Shown: positions 43,872-53,118, numbered from the stretch's first letter. The stretch is 64,000 nucleotides of DNA from Bacillus cereus ATCC 14579 (GCF_000007825.1 NC_004722.1:297501-361500), one strand, 5' to 3'. Notes: generated by a model not told the origin, from the sequence alone. Numbers and translations: made by a program.

Positions 43872-44087
43872 AATATCCTCCAATGTTTTTTTGAAAATTA
43901 TAACATTTTTAACTTGTTATTTGTATAATTTGGAAAGTGATTTAAGCTAATTTTAAAGTAAGAAGAATACATATTAATATGCAATTTTGCATAAGGATAT
44001 GTATTTTATTAAAATATAAAGATTTTATACTATAATGAAAACCGCTATAAAACTAAGTAAGAATAATGTATGGAGTGGAGAATAGAA

Positions 44088-44795
44088 ATGAAATATAAAA
44101 AAATAATATATATCTTTTTCATATCGCTATTTATAGTTGGTTGTCAAAGTGAAGTGAGTAAAGCGAATAGCGTGGAAGAGTATATTCCATCGCATCTTAT
44201 GAATGCGGAAGTGACGGCGGATATTATGACAATAGAGATGGAACCAGATACTCTTAAAAAGGTAGGGAGTATTGGTCAAAGAATGAGAGAGCATCTAGCG
44301 AGTAATATGGAATGGTATTTAAAATATGTAGAAGAACATGCAGAGAAAAAAAGTTTTCCATATCACCCTAATTTCGGTGTTACAAAAGAAGAGTATGAGT
44401 TTGTACTAAATGCAATTGATCAAAGTAAATTGGTTAATACAAAAGATGGAAAGCTGAAATTCAAGAAAAAAAATGATCATGAAGTAGAGATTTTTTCAAG
44501 TGAAAGTATAAAGCTCCTTAAATATGTAGTTATTAATACGAAGAAGAATACAGTAAAAACATCTCTAGGCGAATGTGAATATTTTGGAGAAATACTGGCG
44601 TCACCAGAACAGAAGTTAACTGGTCCTTGGCACGGAAAACAATGGATGTTAAAAAAAGATGATTTAATATATATATTTTCTTTAGGGAAAATGGAAGCAG
44701 AAAATAAATCAATTATTGATATTTCGGTGAAAGGTAAATATAAGGGGGAAATTATTAATAAGGAAGAGGCATTAGAGTTTTCTTCAGTTTCTTAA
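44088..44795 (+). CDS. hypothetical lipoprotein
   Basis: A 235-residue lipoprotein with signal peptide MKYKKIIYIFFISLFIVGC, lipobox FIVGC and Cys19. The mature part is mixed alpha/beta and charged, with no domain I recognise. ATG at 44088 follows GTGGAG; an in-frame ATG at 44070 would put six extra residues before the signal peptide. A TATAAT box lies at 44031-44036, and an inverted repeat TATGCAA-TT-TTGCATA at 43978-43993. It ends at a bidirectional terminator shared with the nucleoside transporter. Confidence 0.7.
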   Translation: MKYKKIIYIFFISLFIVGCQSEVSKANSVEEYIPSHLMNAEVTADIMTIEMEPDTLKKVGSIGQRMREHLASNMEWYLKYVEEHAEKKSFPYHPNFGVTKEEYEFVLNAIDQSKLVNTKDGKLKFKKKNDHEVEIFSSESIKLLKYVVINTKKNTVKTSLGECEYFGEILASPEQKLTGPWHGKQWMLKKDDLIYIFSLGKMEAENKSIIDISVKGKYKGEIINKEEALEFSSVS

Positions 44796-44806
44796 ATGAT
44801 GATAAT

Positions 44807-44848
44807 AAAAAAATCACCTTGCTGTCTAAGCAAAGGTGATTTTTTATT
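44807..44848. terminator. bidirectional terminator between lipoprotein and nupC
   Basis: AAAAATCACCTTTGC and its near-perfect inverse GCAAAGGTGATTTTT flank a short loop between convergent genes. Confidence 0.9.
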
Positions 44849-46043
44849 AAATAAACAATCCAGCGATTGTCGCAGATAAAATAGAAGCAAGTGTTGATGC
44901 AAATAGCATTTTCCAACCAAATTTAGAAACAACGCTTCCTTGTTTTTCAGAAAGGGCACGGATTGTACCAACGATTGCACCAATTTGGCTAATACTTGCG
45001 AAGCTAATTAAGAATACTGTAACGATTCCAACTGTACGTGGAGCTAATGTTGTAGCTGTGTCTTTTAAATCAAGGATTGCTACAAACTCATTTAAAACAA
45101 TCTTCGTACCCATAATACCACCAGCTGGGATAATATCTTGAGTTGGAATACCCATTAAGAATGCGAATGGAGAAAGTACGTAACCGAAGATTTGTTGTAA
45201 AGTAACAGCATGTCCCATTGCGCCTGAAGCTGCACTAATTACGTAGTTTACAACTTCCATCACACCGATAAAGGCGATCATTAATGCGGCAACGATACCA
45301 GCTACTTTTAAACCATCAAGCGCACCGTTAATCATTGCGCCGATAAAGCTGTCTCCGAATAGAGTTCTATCAAATTTCTGAATCACTTCATCTTCTTTCT
45401 TCGTATCAACTGGTGTTAATAACGAACAAACGATTAAGCTTGAGAATAAGTTTAGCGGAAGAGCTGCCAGTACGTATTTTGCATCTAACATCATTACGTA
45501 TGATGCTGTAACAGAAGCAGAAACGGAGCTCATCGCAGAACAACAAATGATAAACATACGGTTTTTATTGAAATGCTGTAAATCGTTTTTAATAACGATT
45601 AACGCTTCACTTGAACCGAAGAATACAGAGTTTACTGCGTGGAATGACTCAACACGTGGTAAACCAGTAATTTTTGAAATAGCACCGCCGACAACGCGAA
45701 CGATGAATGGTAAAACACCTAAATAACTAAAGATTGAAAGTAGTGCTGAGAAAAATACGATAATTAATAATACGTTTAAGAAAAAGACAAAATCTCTGTG
45801 AATTCCATTAAAGAGAAAATCGACACCTGTCGTACCAAGTTTAATTAGTTTGTTGAAAACTTTACTAATGAAAATAATGATTTGTTGACCAATCTTTGTA
45901 GCAAACATAAACCAACCGATTAAAATTTGGAAACCAATCATAATTGCAATTGCACGGAAGTTGATTTTACTTTTGTTGTTTGACAAAGCAAAACATAAAC
46001 CTAACACGGCAATAATACCGATAATGCTCATTACATATTGCAT
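44847..46043 (-). CDS. nupC: NupC-family concentrative nucleoside transporter
   Basis: A 398-residue membrane protein of the CNT family that imports nucleosides with protons or sodium. It has about eight or more helices and the family signatures GLPRVESFHAVNSVFFGSSEALI (about residues 132-154), SSVSASVTASYVMM and EFVAILDL. The gene is preceded by a guanine riboswitch with terminator, so it should be switched off when guanine is plentiful. Purine nucleosides such as guanosine or inosine are therefore the most likely substrates (inference). ATG at 46043 has GAAAGGGG. Confidence 0.92.
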   Translation of the reverse strand: MQYVMSIIGIIAVLGLCFALSNNKSKINFRAIAIMIGFQILIGWFMFATKIGQQIIIFISKVFNKLIKLGTTGVDFLFNGIHRDFVFFLNVLLIIVFFSALLSIFSYLGVLPFIVRVVGGAISKITGLPRVESFHAVNSVFFGSSEALIVIKNDLQHFNKNRMFIICCSAMSSVSASVTASYVMMLDAKYVLAALPLNLFSSLIVCSLLTPVDTKKEDEVIQKFDRTLFGDSFIGAMINGALDGLKVAGIVAALMIAFIGVMEVVNYVISAASGAMGHAVTLQQIFGYVLSPFAFLMGIPTQDIIPAGGIMGTKIVLNEFVAILDLKDTATTLAPRTVGIVTVFLISFASISQIGAIVGTIRALSEKQGSVVSKFGWKMLFASTLASILSATIAGLFI

Positions 46044-46169
46044 GTAGTTGCCCCTTTCAGAAGTTCGTATAAAGTTTGTACATAAAACGCTCGTTATATT
46101 ACTAAAAATAAAGGAATGAGGTTTTATGTCATACGTAAGATGTCTGACCTTTTAGAAAAATAAAAATAA

Positions 46170-46228
46170 AAAAAGACCCATATGGATTCACTTTCATCTA
46201 TGAGAGAAAGCTAATCAATATGAGTCCT
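46170..46228 (-). terminator. guanine-riboswitch terminator of nupC
   Basis: On the minus strand GGACTCATAT pairs with ATATGGGTC with an inner GATT/AATC and CTTT/AAAG stem, followed by TTTTTTT. TCTCATAG in its loop region can pair with the P1 strand CTATGGGG, giving the switch. Confidence 0.88.
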
Positions 46229-46260
46229 TTTTTGCGCATAGGCTAATATTCATTAGTTTT

Positions 46261-46329
46261 CCCCATAGTCCAGCAATTTAAGGTTGCCGGGTAGAAACTC
46301 TCGATCCATATTATCAAGTATATATGAGG
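46261..46329 (-). promoter_or_regulatory. guanine riboswitch aptamer (nupC)
   Basis: Read on the minus strand, CCTCATA and TATGGGG form P1, CTTGAT/ATCGAG with AATATGG forms P2, J2/3 is TTTCTACC, and CGGCAA/TTGCTG forms P3. The specificity base in GACTATG is C (position 46268), as for guanine. It is the second purine riboswitch in the window. Confidence 0.94.
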
Positions 46330-46468
46330 TAACATCGTCCGTATTAAATTAGTAGTAGCGTAACATTAACAGAGAAGTATCGTCAATAGCTTTTTTTCTT
46401 CCAATAGAAAAAGACCATATAAGTATGATAAAATGTAACGCAGTGTTATGAAAAAGAGAGGTCGGAAA

Positions 46469-47845
46469 ATGAGTACTAAAATGACGCCACCAGTTGAGAA
46501 AAACGAGTTTATAGATGTAGTATTTGAAGATTTAACACATGATGGTGCCGGTGTTGCGAAAGTAAAGGGCTATCCTATTTTCGTTAAAAACGGATTACCA
46601 GGTGAAGAAGCGCAAATTAAAATTATTAAAGTGAAGAAAAACTTCGCATTTGGTCGTTTAATGAAGCTTCATACAGAAAGTCCATATCGTAAAGATGCTG
46701 AATGCCCAGTATATAATCAGTGCGGCGGTTGTCAGCTTCAGCACTTAACTTATGAAGGACAATTACAAGCGAAAGAAAAACAAGTACGTGACGTTATGCA
46801 GCGTATCGGAGGACTAGCTGATGTTCCTGTTCATCCTGTACTTGGCATGAAGAATCCGTGGGTATACCGTAATAAAGCACAAGTACCAATCGGAGAACGT
46901 GAAGGCGGACTTGTAGCTGGTTTTTATCGCCAAGGAACGCATGACATCATTAATATGGAATCATGCTTAATTCAGGCAGAAGAAAACGATACATTAATCC
47001 AAGAAGTAAAACGTATTTGTGAAAAGCACGGTATCACTGCGTACAACGAAGAGCGTAACAAAGGAACACTTCGTCACGTAATGGCTCGTTACGGACAAGT
47101 AACAGGGGAAATTATGCTTGTCTTCATTACGCGTACAGCAGAATTGCCGAACAAAAAAGCAATTATTGAAGAAATTGCAGCGAAATTCCCAGAAGTAAAA
47201 TCAATTGTTCAAAACGTAAATACGAAGCGTACGAATGTAATTTTCGGAGACAAAACGACAGTACTGTACGGATCAGAATACATTTATGACTTTATCGGTG
47301 ACATTAAATTTGCGATTTCAGCACGTTCATTCTATCAAGTAAACCCAGAGCAAACGAAAGTGCTTTACGATAAAACGTTAGAATACGCAAAATTAAATGG
47401 TAACGAAACAGTAATCGATGCCTATTGCGGAATCGGATCAATCTCGTTATTCCTAGCGCAAAAAGCGAAAAAAGTGTACGGCGTTGAAATCGTCCCAGAA
47501 GCAATCGAAGACGCAAACCGAAACGCAGCACTAAACAACATGACAAACGCTGAATTTGGCGTAGGAGAAGCAGAAGTAGTCATTCCAAAATGGTACAAAG
47601 AAGGCGTAATCGCCGACACAATGGTCGTAGACCCACCGCGTAAAGGCTGTGACGAAGCATTACTAAACACAATCATCGACATGAAGCCAAACCGCGTCGT
47701 ATACGTATCATGTAACCCAGCAACATTAGCACGTGATTTAAAAGTACTAGAAGAAGGCGGATATAAAACGCAGGAAGTACAACCTGTTGATATGTTCCCG
47801 CATACGACGCATGTGGAGTGTGTGGCTTGGCTTAAGTTAGTATAA
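46469..47845 (+). CDS. rlmCD: 23S rRNA (uracil-5-)-methyltransferase RlmCD type
   Basis: This enzyme methylates uridines 747 and 1939 of 23S rRNA in Gram-positive bacteria. The 458-residue protein has an N-terminal TRAM RNA-binding domain (about residues 15-70), then a 4Fe-4S cluster site starting at Cys79 (CPVYNQCGGC, Cys79, 85, 88) and closed by the Cys in NMESCLIQ. The SAM domain has DAYCGIGSISLFLA and VVDPPRKGC, and the catalytic Cys is in VYVSCNPATLARDL. It starts at ATG 46469 after AGAGGTC. Confidence 0.92.
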   Translation: MSTKMTPPVEKNEFIDVVFEDLTHDGAGVAKVKGYPIFVKNGLPGEEAQIKIIKVKKNFAFGRLMKLHTESPYRKDAECPVYNQCGGCQLQHLTYEGQLQAKEKQVRDVMQRIGGLADVPVHPVLGMKNPWVYRNKAQVPIGEREGGLVAGFYRQGTHDIINMESCLIQAEENDTLIQEVKRICEKHGITAYNEERNKGTLRHVMARYGQVTGEIMLVFITRTAELPNKKAIIEEIAAKFPEVKSIVQNVNTKRTNVIFGDKTTVLYGSEYIYDFIGDIKFAISARSFYQVNPEQTKVLYDKTLEYAKLNGNETVIDAYCGIGSISLFLAQKAKKVYGVEIVPEAIEDANRNAALNNMTNAEFGVGEAEVVIPKWYKEGVIADTMVVDPPRKGCDEALLNTIIDMKPNRVVYVSCNPATLARDLKVLEEGGYKTQEVQPVDMFPHTTHVECVAWLKLV

Positions 47846-47850
47846 TAGGA

Positions 47851-47890
47851 AAGCAGTTGATATAGGAAAATCTATACCATCTGCTTTTTG
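47851..47890 (+). terminator. terminator after rlmCD
   Basis: AAGCAG...TATAG pairs with CTATA...CTGCTT with small internal mismatches, followed by TTT. Confidence 0.75.
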
Positions 47891-48005
47891 GTTTACAAAA
47901 ATACCATTCATAAGCGATTTTAGTTAAAATAAATATTGCTGATTTTCACAAATTATAAATTGAGATTTTGAAATTGTATTCATAGTGAGAGGATTTGAAT
48001 TTGAA

Positions 48006-48995
48006 ATGATAGATAATTTTTGGCGTGAATTACCACGACCATTTTTCGTACTTGCACCAATGGAAGATGTGACAGACGTTGTTTTCCGTCACGTAGTAAG
48101 TGAAGCAGGTCGTCCGGACGTATTCTTCACAGAGTTTACAAACTCGGATAGCTATTGTCATCCAGAAGGTATGAAAAGTGTACGTGGCCGTTTAATTTTT
48201 ACAGAAGACGAACAGCCGATGGTGGCACATATTTGGGGAGACAATCCCGAATACTTCCGTCAAATGAGTATTGGTATGGCAGAACTAGGATTTAAAGGCA
48301 TCGATATTAACATGGGTTGCCCAGTACCGAACGTTGCATCAAGAGGAAAAGGTAGTGGCCTTATTCTACGTCCAGACGTTGCGGCAGAACTTATCCAAGC
48401 AGCAAAAGCGGGCGGACTACCTGTCAGCGTAAAAACACGACTTGGCTTTAAAGAGTTAAGCGAGTGGGAAGATTGGTTAACGCACATTTTCAAACAAGAT
48501 ATTGCAAACCTTTCTATTCACTTACGTACAAGAGAAGAAATGAGCCAAGTAGATGCGCATTGGGAACTAATTCCGGAAATTAAAAAATTACGTGACCGTA
48601 TCGCACCAAATACGTTAATAACAATCAATGGAGACATCCTTGATCGTAAAATGGGGCTGGAACTTGCTGAAAAATACGGCATTGATGGCGTAATGATCGG
48701 GCGAGGCATCTTCAAAAATCCATTTGCGTTTGAAAAAGAGCCAAGAGAGCATAGCAGTAAAGAACATCTAGATCTTTTAAGACTACAGCTGGATTTACAA
48801 GATCAATATGCAGAAGTACTGCCACGCTCAATCACAGGGCTTCACCGCTTCTTCAAAATTTATGTAAAAGGCTTCCCTGGAGCTGCTGAATTGAGAAATC
48901 AATTGATGAGCACGAAGTCAACGGATGAAGTACGTGCATTGCTTGATAAGTTTGAGGCGAGTGTTGATGAGGCTCAGGATAGTGAGACGGTTTAA
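48006..48995 (+). CDS. tRNA-dihydrouridine synthase (Dus family)
   Basis: A 329-residue FMN-dependent TIM-barrel enzyme that reduces uridine in tRNA D-loops. It has FVLAPMEDVTDVVFR at the N-terminus (FMN binding), catalytic Cys105 in INMGCPVPNVASRGKGSGL, KTRLGF, and the FMN phosphate loop GVMIGRGIFKNPF near residue 230. A helical tRNA-binding domain follows. ATG at 48006 gives the family start; an in-frame GTG at 47985 has no ribosome binding site. The exact target uridines cannot be told. Confidence 0.92.
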   Translation: MIDNFWRELPRPFFVLAPMEDVTDVVFRHVVSEAGRPDVFFTEFTNSDSYCHPEGMKSVRGRLIFTEDEQPMVAHIWGDNPEYFRQMSIGMAELGFKGIDINMGCPVPNVASRGKGSGLILRPDVAAELIQAAKAGGLPVSVKTRLGFKELSEWEDWLTHIFKQDIANLSIHLRTREEMSQVDAHWELIPEIKKLRDRIAPNTLITINGDILDRKMGLELAEKYGIDGVMIGRGIFKNPFAFEKEPREHSSKEHLDLLRLQLDLQDQYAEVLPRSITGLHRFFKIYVKGFPGAAELRNQLMSTKSTDEVRALLDKFEASVDEAQDSETV

Positions 48996-49590
48996 CGCTC
49001 TGAAGATAGAGGAAAATGGACTGTATTAATTTGTGGGTAGTTATTTTATTTAGTTTTGAGTTTTTTTGTGAATGTAACTTTTTTTGTTGATACAGTCTGC
49101 TTGCTGAAAAAAGAAGTCTTTGAGAATATAATGAACTAACGAATACTCGTAAGGGGAAAAATGACAAGATCTGGAGTAGAGTACATTAGGCTCTATCGAG
49201 GTATGAAATGTAATCTGAATAATAGACAGAAATAAAAAATCCCTTTATTTGAGCATGGCCATCAAGTTAAGAAAATGTATGATTTTTATCTAAATAGAAC
49301 CTCCTTACATGCAGATTGCATGTAAGGAGGTTCTATTTTATGTTTAAATTAATTAATTTAACAGAGGAAAAATTAAATCTGAATTTCCGATTATAAAAAT
49401 ATTGTTTTTCGACTTCTTTCGACATAATTTATAAAGTTAATTATTTAGTATTGGTATGAAGATCTTTTGAATAATAGTTATTTTTAAATATTCGATAATA
49501 ATTTTAGAGTACTGTGGAATTTTCTTCTGATTTGAAGATTTTTTCTTATATGAGCTACCAGAATTTTTTTATTTTAATTGGAGGGAAATT
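48996..49590. other. 595-bp intergenic region with a 22-bp hairpin and two tiny ORFs
   Basis: ATG at 49161 after AAGGGG opens a 24-codon frame (to 49235). A near-perfect hairpin follows: a 22-base arm at 49292-49313 (AAATAGAACCTCCTTACATG + CA) and its exact inverse at 49317-49338 with only a three-base loop. The right arm carries AAGGAGG placed correctly for ATG at 49340, an 18-codon frame. These may be gene remnants. The rest is AT-rich with nothing recognisable. Confidence 0.5.
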
Positions 49591-50619
49591 ATGAAGAAAG
49601 TATTAATAGCTTTACTTACAGCAGGATTAATTACATCGGGTTGTCAAAAATCAACAGAATCAGTACCAACAAAAGAAGTAAGCCAAAATGTTAAGCAAGA
49701 TGAGAAGAAAATTATGACGAATGAGAGCAATGATATTTCGACTTCAAATTTAAGTGGAATAGCAATGTACCTAAAAAAAACTTATCGACTTGAAGATTTA
49801 GAGAGAACGCTTTCATCGCCAAGAACAAAAGAGGAAACTAGATGGTTATATGTAGATAATTATGCTAAATATACATTTGAAAGTGATGGGAAAATTATTA
49901 ATCATATTAAGATTGAATTATTAGAGCCAAAAGATTTGAAGTATAAGGATGCCTTCAAATTATTAGGTCTTGATATTATGTTAGGTACTAAAATTGAATC
50001 AGAAGGCACTGAGGCGGAAGGGTATGCAAAATATGATGTTCGAGGAAATGATGCGGAAAGTGTGCAGATTGAGAAGTTTTCAGGAACTGGGGGCGGTAGC
50101 ATATCTGTAAGTGTGGATGGGGCTTTCAAAAATAAAGAAGGTACTGTTTGGTTGGATTGTGACCGGGATGGTAATGTGAAATTTATTGAAATGAATTATA
50201 AGGGTAAGGCGGTAGGAAATGAAACAAGTGTTGCTAACGAGAAATTAGAACCCTTTGATGCAGAGGCAGGATCGGAAGTAGGAAAGAATATTGCAAATAT
50301 AAAAGTTTATGATACGAAGGATTTACTTATTGAACAAACCGGATTAGCCCCATTTTTATTTCAAGCAACGCTGTATGATAATCCAAATATGTATTATACA
50401 GCTGATTTTCCGATAAAAGTTCGAGTTGATAATAAGTCTACGGTAGAAGAAGCTGTGAAAATCGGAAATGAAATTAACAATTTAGTGGTAAGTGCTGTAA
50501 ATAAAAAGTTTCCACATAAAAATTTTAGAGTCAAAACGTACATTTATCATACAGAATTGGATTCATCAGGTAATTTTAATGCTACTACATCAAAAAAATT
50601 GAAAATAATAGAAAATTAA
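49591..50619 (+). CDS. hypothetical lipoprotein
   Basis: A 342-residue lipoprotein with signal peptide MKKVLIALLTAGLITSGC, lipobox ITSGC and Cys18. A polar linker is followed by a beta-rich body (WLYVDNYAKYTFESDGKIINHIKIELL..., GSISVSVDGAFKNKEGTVWLDCDRDGNVKFIEMNYKG). I do not recognise a family. It has a GGAGGG site and is followed after about 55 bases by the zinc-ribbon membrane protein on the same strand, probably in one transcript. Confidence 0.75.
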   Translation: MKKVLIALLTAGLITSGCQKSTESVPTKEVSQNVKQDEKKIMTNESNDISTSNLSGIAMYLKKTYRLEDLERTLSSPRTKEETRWLYVDNYAKYTFESDGKIINHIKIELLEPKDLKYKDAFKLLGLDIMLGTKIESEGTEAEGYAKYDVRGNDAESVQIEKFSGTGGGSISVSVDGAFKNKEGTVWLDCDRDGNVKFIEMNYKGKAVGNETSVANEKLEPFDAEAGSEVGKNIANIKVYDTKDLLIEQTGLAPFLFQATLYDNPNMYYTADFPIKVRVDNKSTVEEAVKIGNEINNLVVSAVNKKFPHKNFRVKTYIYHTELDSSGNFNATTSKKLKIIEN

Positions 50620-50673
50620 TATGTGAAACTTTGGGGATTTGATTTTAATAATAGGGCAGGGAGAAATAAAATA

Positions 50674-51228
50674 ATGAATTGTACAGCATGTAATAAGAAA
50701 TTATTGAAAACAAATAAGTACTGTACTAGTTGTGGTACAGAGAGAATAAATTTGGATGAATCAGAAGAACTATTTGATAATGGAGAATTCCATAACGATA
50801 TTACGCCCCAAAATAGAAATGATAAAAACATAAAATTAATAAGAATTGCAAAAAAATCTCCTTGGTACGTGTGGATAATTGGGATTGTGTTTATAGTTAT
50901 ATTAGTTAACGTTCTAATTCAAAATAATAGTCCACAAGAAACAGTAAAAGGCTTTTTTAAAGCTCTTGAATCAAGAGATTTAAACAAAGCAGGTGAGTAT
51001 ATACATCCGAGTCTCCCTTGGGATGTAGAAGCTGGAAAACGTATTGGAATTCCAAAAAATGCGTCAATAGATATATTGAATATAGAAGAAAGAAAAGTTG
51101 GAGATAGAGCAAAATTAAAAGTTACGATAGATATCTCTCCAAAACCTTTATACGGCCCTAATCCTGACAATATTACTATTGATTTGAAGAAAGTTGACGG
51201 AAAGTGGCTAATTTATGATATGCAATAG
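50674..51228 (+). CDS. zinc-ribbon membrane protein with NTF2-like outer domain
   Basis: A 184-residue protein in three parts. A cytoplasmic zinc ribbon comes first (Cys3-x2-Cys6 and Cys17-x2-Cys20). One membrane helix follows (about residues 70-91, WYVWIIGIVFIVILVNVLI). An outer domain starts SPQETVKGFFKALESRDLNKAGEYI, a pattern of NTF2-like/DUF4878 domains. A start at GTG 50623 lacks a ribosome binding site, whereas 50674 follows AGGGAG. The pairing with the upstream lipoprotein suggests a joint envelope role, which is inference. Confidence 0.75.
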   Translation: MNCTACNKKLLKTNKYCTSCGTERINLDESEELFDNGEFHNDITPQNRNDKNIKLIRIAKKSPWYVWIIGIVFIVILVNVLIQNNSPQETVKGFFKALESRDLNKAGEYIHPSLPWDVEAGKRIGIPKNASIDILNIEERKVGDRAKLKVTIDISPKPLYGPNPDNITIDLKKVDGKWLIYDMQ

Positions 51229-51577
51229 TCTCCTATATGGATAAAATTCATCGAAACCCATAAACTCTAGTTTGTATAGAAGAAATATAACAATGTAAGA
51301 GACGAGCAGTGTATTTGAGGAATCAAAGCACTGCTTTTATAGTTAACAAATATAAACTAGAATGTAGATCTAATGAACTAAGAAAAAATGAACCGAAAAG
51401 TTACTGTAACCCTTCTATAGAATCAAATTATTGCTTGGATTGTAGTATAGCCTCTATAATCATAAATTTGGTTAAGACTACAAAACCTCCTCCTAAAATG
51501 TTAAAGTAGTAACTTAACGACATTAATTTACACATGCTAAAAGCATTACTATAATCAACATTTCAGGAGGAAACCCA
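51229..51577. other. 349-bp intergenic region, no clear gene
   Basis: AGCAGTG (51305-51311) and CACTGCT (51329-51335) could form a terminator-like hairpin ending in TTTT. A 66-codon plus-strand frame (51309-51509) and a 31-codon hydrophobic minus-strand frame (51428-51523) both lack ribosome binding sites. No promoter stands out. Confidence 0.45.
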
Positions 51578-52096
51578 ATGGCAATGAGCAACAACGATAT
51601 ATTAAAAAGAGTACGATACGCTTTAGACATAAGAGATATAGATATGGTGGAAATCTTTAAACTTGGCGGGATGGAAGTAACGAAAGAAGACGTAGTTGAT
51701 ATGCTTACAAAAATAAAGAGGGCTCCTCAGCATGAAGCTGAAAATGATGAGGTAGCTGAAGATGAGTACGTATTAACGTGCGATATGATGATGTTAGAGG
51801 CATTTTTAAATGGATTTATTACTTTAAAAAGAGGAAAGCAAGATCCGAAACCAGGGCAGCCTGCACCTGTACAGAGCAAGGAGAGTGCCAATAACCTTCT
51901 TCTAAAGAAAATGAAAATCGCACTATCTTTAACGAGTGAGGATGTACTTGATATATTAGATAGCGTAGGCGTTACGGTAACAAAAGGAGAGTTAGGCGCT
52001 CTATTAAGAAAGAAAGGCCATAAAAATTACAAAGAGTGCGGCGATAGATACGCAAGGAATTTCATTAAGGGATTAGGTGTAAAGTATAGAGGATAA
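51578..52096 (+). CDS. DUF1456 family protein (YehS-like)
   Basis: A 172-residue cytoplasmic protein made of two similar halves, each beginning with a helical motif: NNDILKRVRYALDIRDIDMVEIFKLGG (residues 5-31) and NNLLLKKMKIALSLTSEDVLDILDSVG (about 105-131), each followed by T-K-E/G-x-L. This duplicated arrangement is the DUF1456 (YehS) family. Function is unknown. ATG at 51578 has a strong CAGGAGG site, and a terminator follows at 52131. Confidence 0.88.
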   Translation: MAMSNNDILKRVRYALDIRDIDMVEIFKLGGMEVTKEDVVDMLTKIKRAPQHEAENDEVAEDEYVLTCDMMMLEAFLNGFITLKRGKQDPKPGQPAPVQSKESANNLLLKKMKIALSLTSEDVLDILDSVGVTVTKGELGALLRKKGHKNYKECGDRYARNFIKGLGVKYRG

Positions 52097-52130
52097 TAAG
52101 CTTGCTAAAGCAGTAAATGATATAATAGGT

Positions 52131-52162
52131 AGAGTAGGACGTTCGTATCCTACTCTTTTTTA
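52131..52162 (+). terminator. terminator after the DUF1456 gene
   Basis: AGAGTAGGA (52131-52139) pairs with TCCTACTCT (52148-52156) and continues TTTTT. Confidence 0.92.
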
Positions 52163-52191
52163 TTTGTAAAAATACTATGCTAGGTGATGAA

Positions 52192-52899
52192 ATGGTACAT
52201 ACATATTTAGGTGAGACAATTAATTTTCATATAACTTATAAGAAGAAAAAGTCCGTGCGTCTTTTTGTGGATTCGTATGGAAATGTGGAAGTGCAAGCTC
52301 CGAAAGGAACACCTGTTGAATACTTAGTCCAGTTGCTAGAGGAGAAGTGGGATTGGATTCAGGCAACACGTAAGGAAATGCAGGAGAGAGCGCTTGGACC
52401 ACAGGAAAAGGACTATGATCAAGGAGAGGGCTTTCTATATTTAGGAAGTACGTATCCGATACAGATTTCCCAAGATGCAAGCATTGAGCAAGACAATGCG
52501 ATTTTTGAAGGGGATAAGTTACATATTTATGTGAAAGAGCTTAAGGATGAGAAAATACAACAAGCTTTAAAACGATTTTACTATAAGCAGTGTAAATCTT
52601 TAGTAGAGAAGAGTATTAAAGCGCATCAAAGTAATTTCAAAACAAAACCACGTTCTATTCGTATTACAGATAGTAGTCGTACTTGGGGTACTTGCGATTC
52701 AAATTTACAACTAACATTCAATTGGAAGCTAGCAATGGCACCACAGCGAGTAATTGACTATGTAGTCGTTCATGAAATGTGTCATATGGTTCATTTAAAT
52801 CATGATCGCTCTTTTTGGCGTCTTGTCGGGAAGATAATGCCTGATTATAAAGAAATGGAGAATTGGTTAGCGTTATCTAGTTGGAAGATGACGGTTTAG
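52192..52899 (+). CDS. YgjP-like metallopeptidase domain protein (DUF45)
   Basis: A 235-residue protein of the YgjP/DUF45 (M48-like) family. The zinc site is HEMCH at residues 194-198 with a third ligand His204 in HLNHDRSFW. Upstream are KKSVRLFVDSYGNVEVQAPKGT and DSSRTWGTCDSNLQLTFNWKL, both typical. The family resembles SprT-type proteases; substrates are unknown. ATG at 52192 follows AGGTGA; an in-frame ATG at 52177 lies further upstream without support. Confidence 0.85.
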   Translation: MVHTYLGETINFHITYKKKKSVRLFVDSYGNVEVQAPKGTPVEYLVQLLEEKWDWIQATRKEMQERALGPQEKDYDQGEGFLYLGSTYPIQISQDASIEQDNAIFEGDKLHIYVKELKDEKIQQALKRFYYKQCKSLVEKSIKAHQSNFKTKPRSIRITDSSRTWGTCDSNLQLTFNWKLAMAPQRVIDYVVVHEMCHMVHLNHDRSFWRLVGKIMPDYKEMENWLALSSWKMTV

Positions 52900-52904
52900 G
52901 AAGG

Positions 52905-52932
52905 GATATCGATTTTTATCTGTAAATCGATA
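52905..52932 (+). terminator. hairpin after the YgjP-like gene
   Basis: ATATCGATTT and AAATCGATAT pair over about seven bases, followed by TTCTTG. A weak terminator or part of the adjoining repeat. Confidence 0.5.
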
Positions 52933-52943
52933 TTTCTTGTCGA

Positions 52944-53049
52944 ATCGTTGATATATTGTGAGTTTTGATAGATATATTTTAAAAATCGTTGATATATTGT
53001 AAGTTATGATAGATATATTCGAAAAATCGTTGATATAATTTCATTTACC
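52944..53049 (+). repeat. 41-bp tandem repeat array R1
   Basis: ATCGTTGATATATT recurs at 52944, 52985 and (diverging) 53026, an exact 41-bp period. Each unit carries a second half-motif GATAGATATATT. The array ends ATATAATTTCATTTACC. By eye it is about 85 percent identical over 106 bp to the array at 59175-59280, in the same orientation. Confidence 0.85.
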
Positions 53050-53118
53050 ACAGGATTGTTCAACAAATCGAAAAGAGAAGAGGTCACAGCAGACATCTCC
53101 TCTTTTCGACCATATAGA

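Noticed and set aside
51309..51509. 66-codon frame starting GTG before the DUF1456 gene
   Set aside because: No ribosome binding site, odd composition with many Asn and Ser, and it starts in a hairpin arm.
51428..51523. 31-codon hydrophobic minus-strand frame
   Set aside because: Hydrophobic like small membrane proteins, but with no ribosome binding site; too weak to annotate as a gene.
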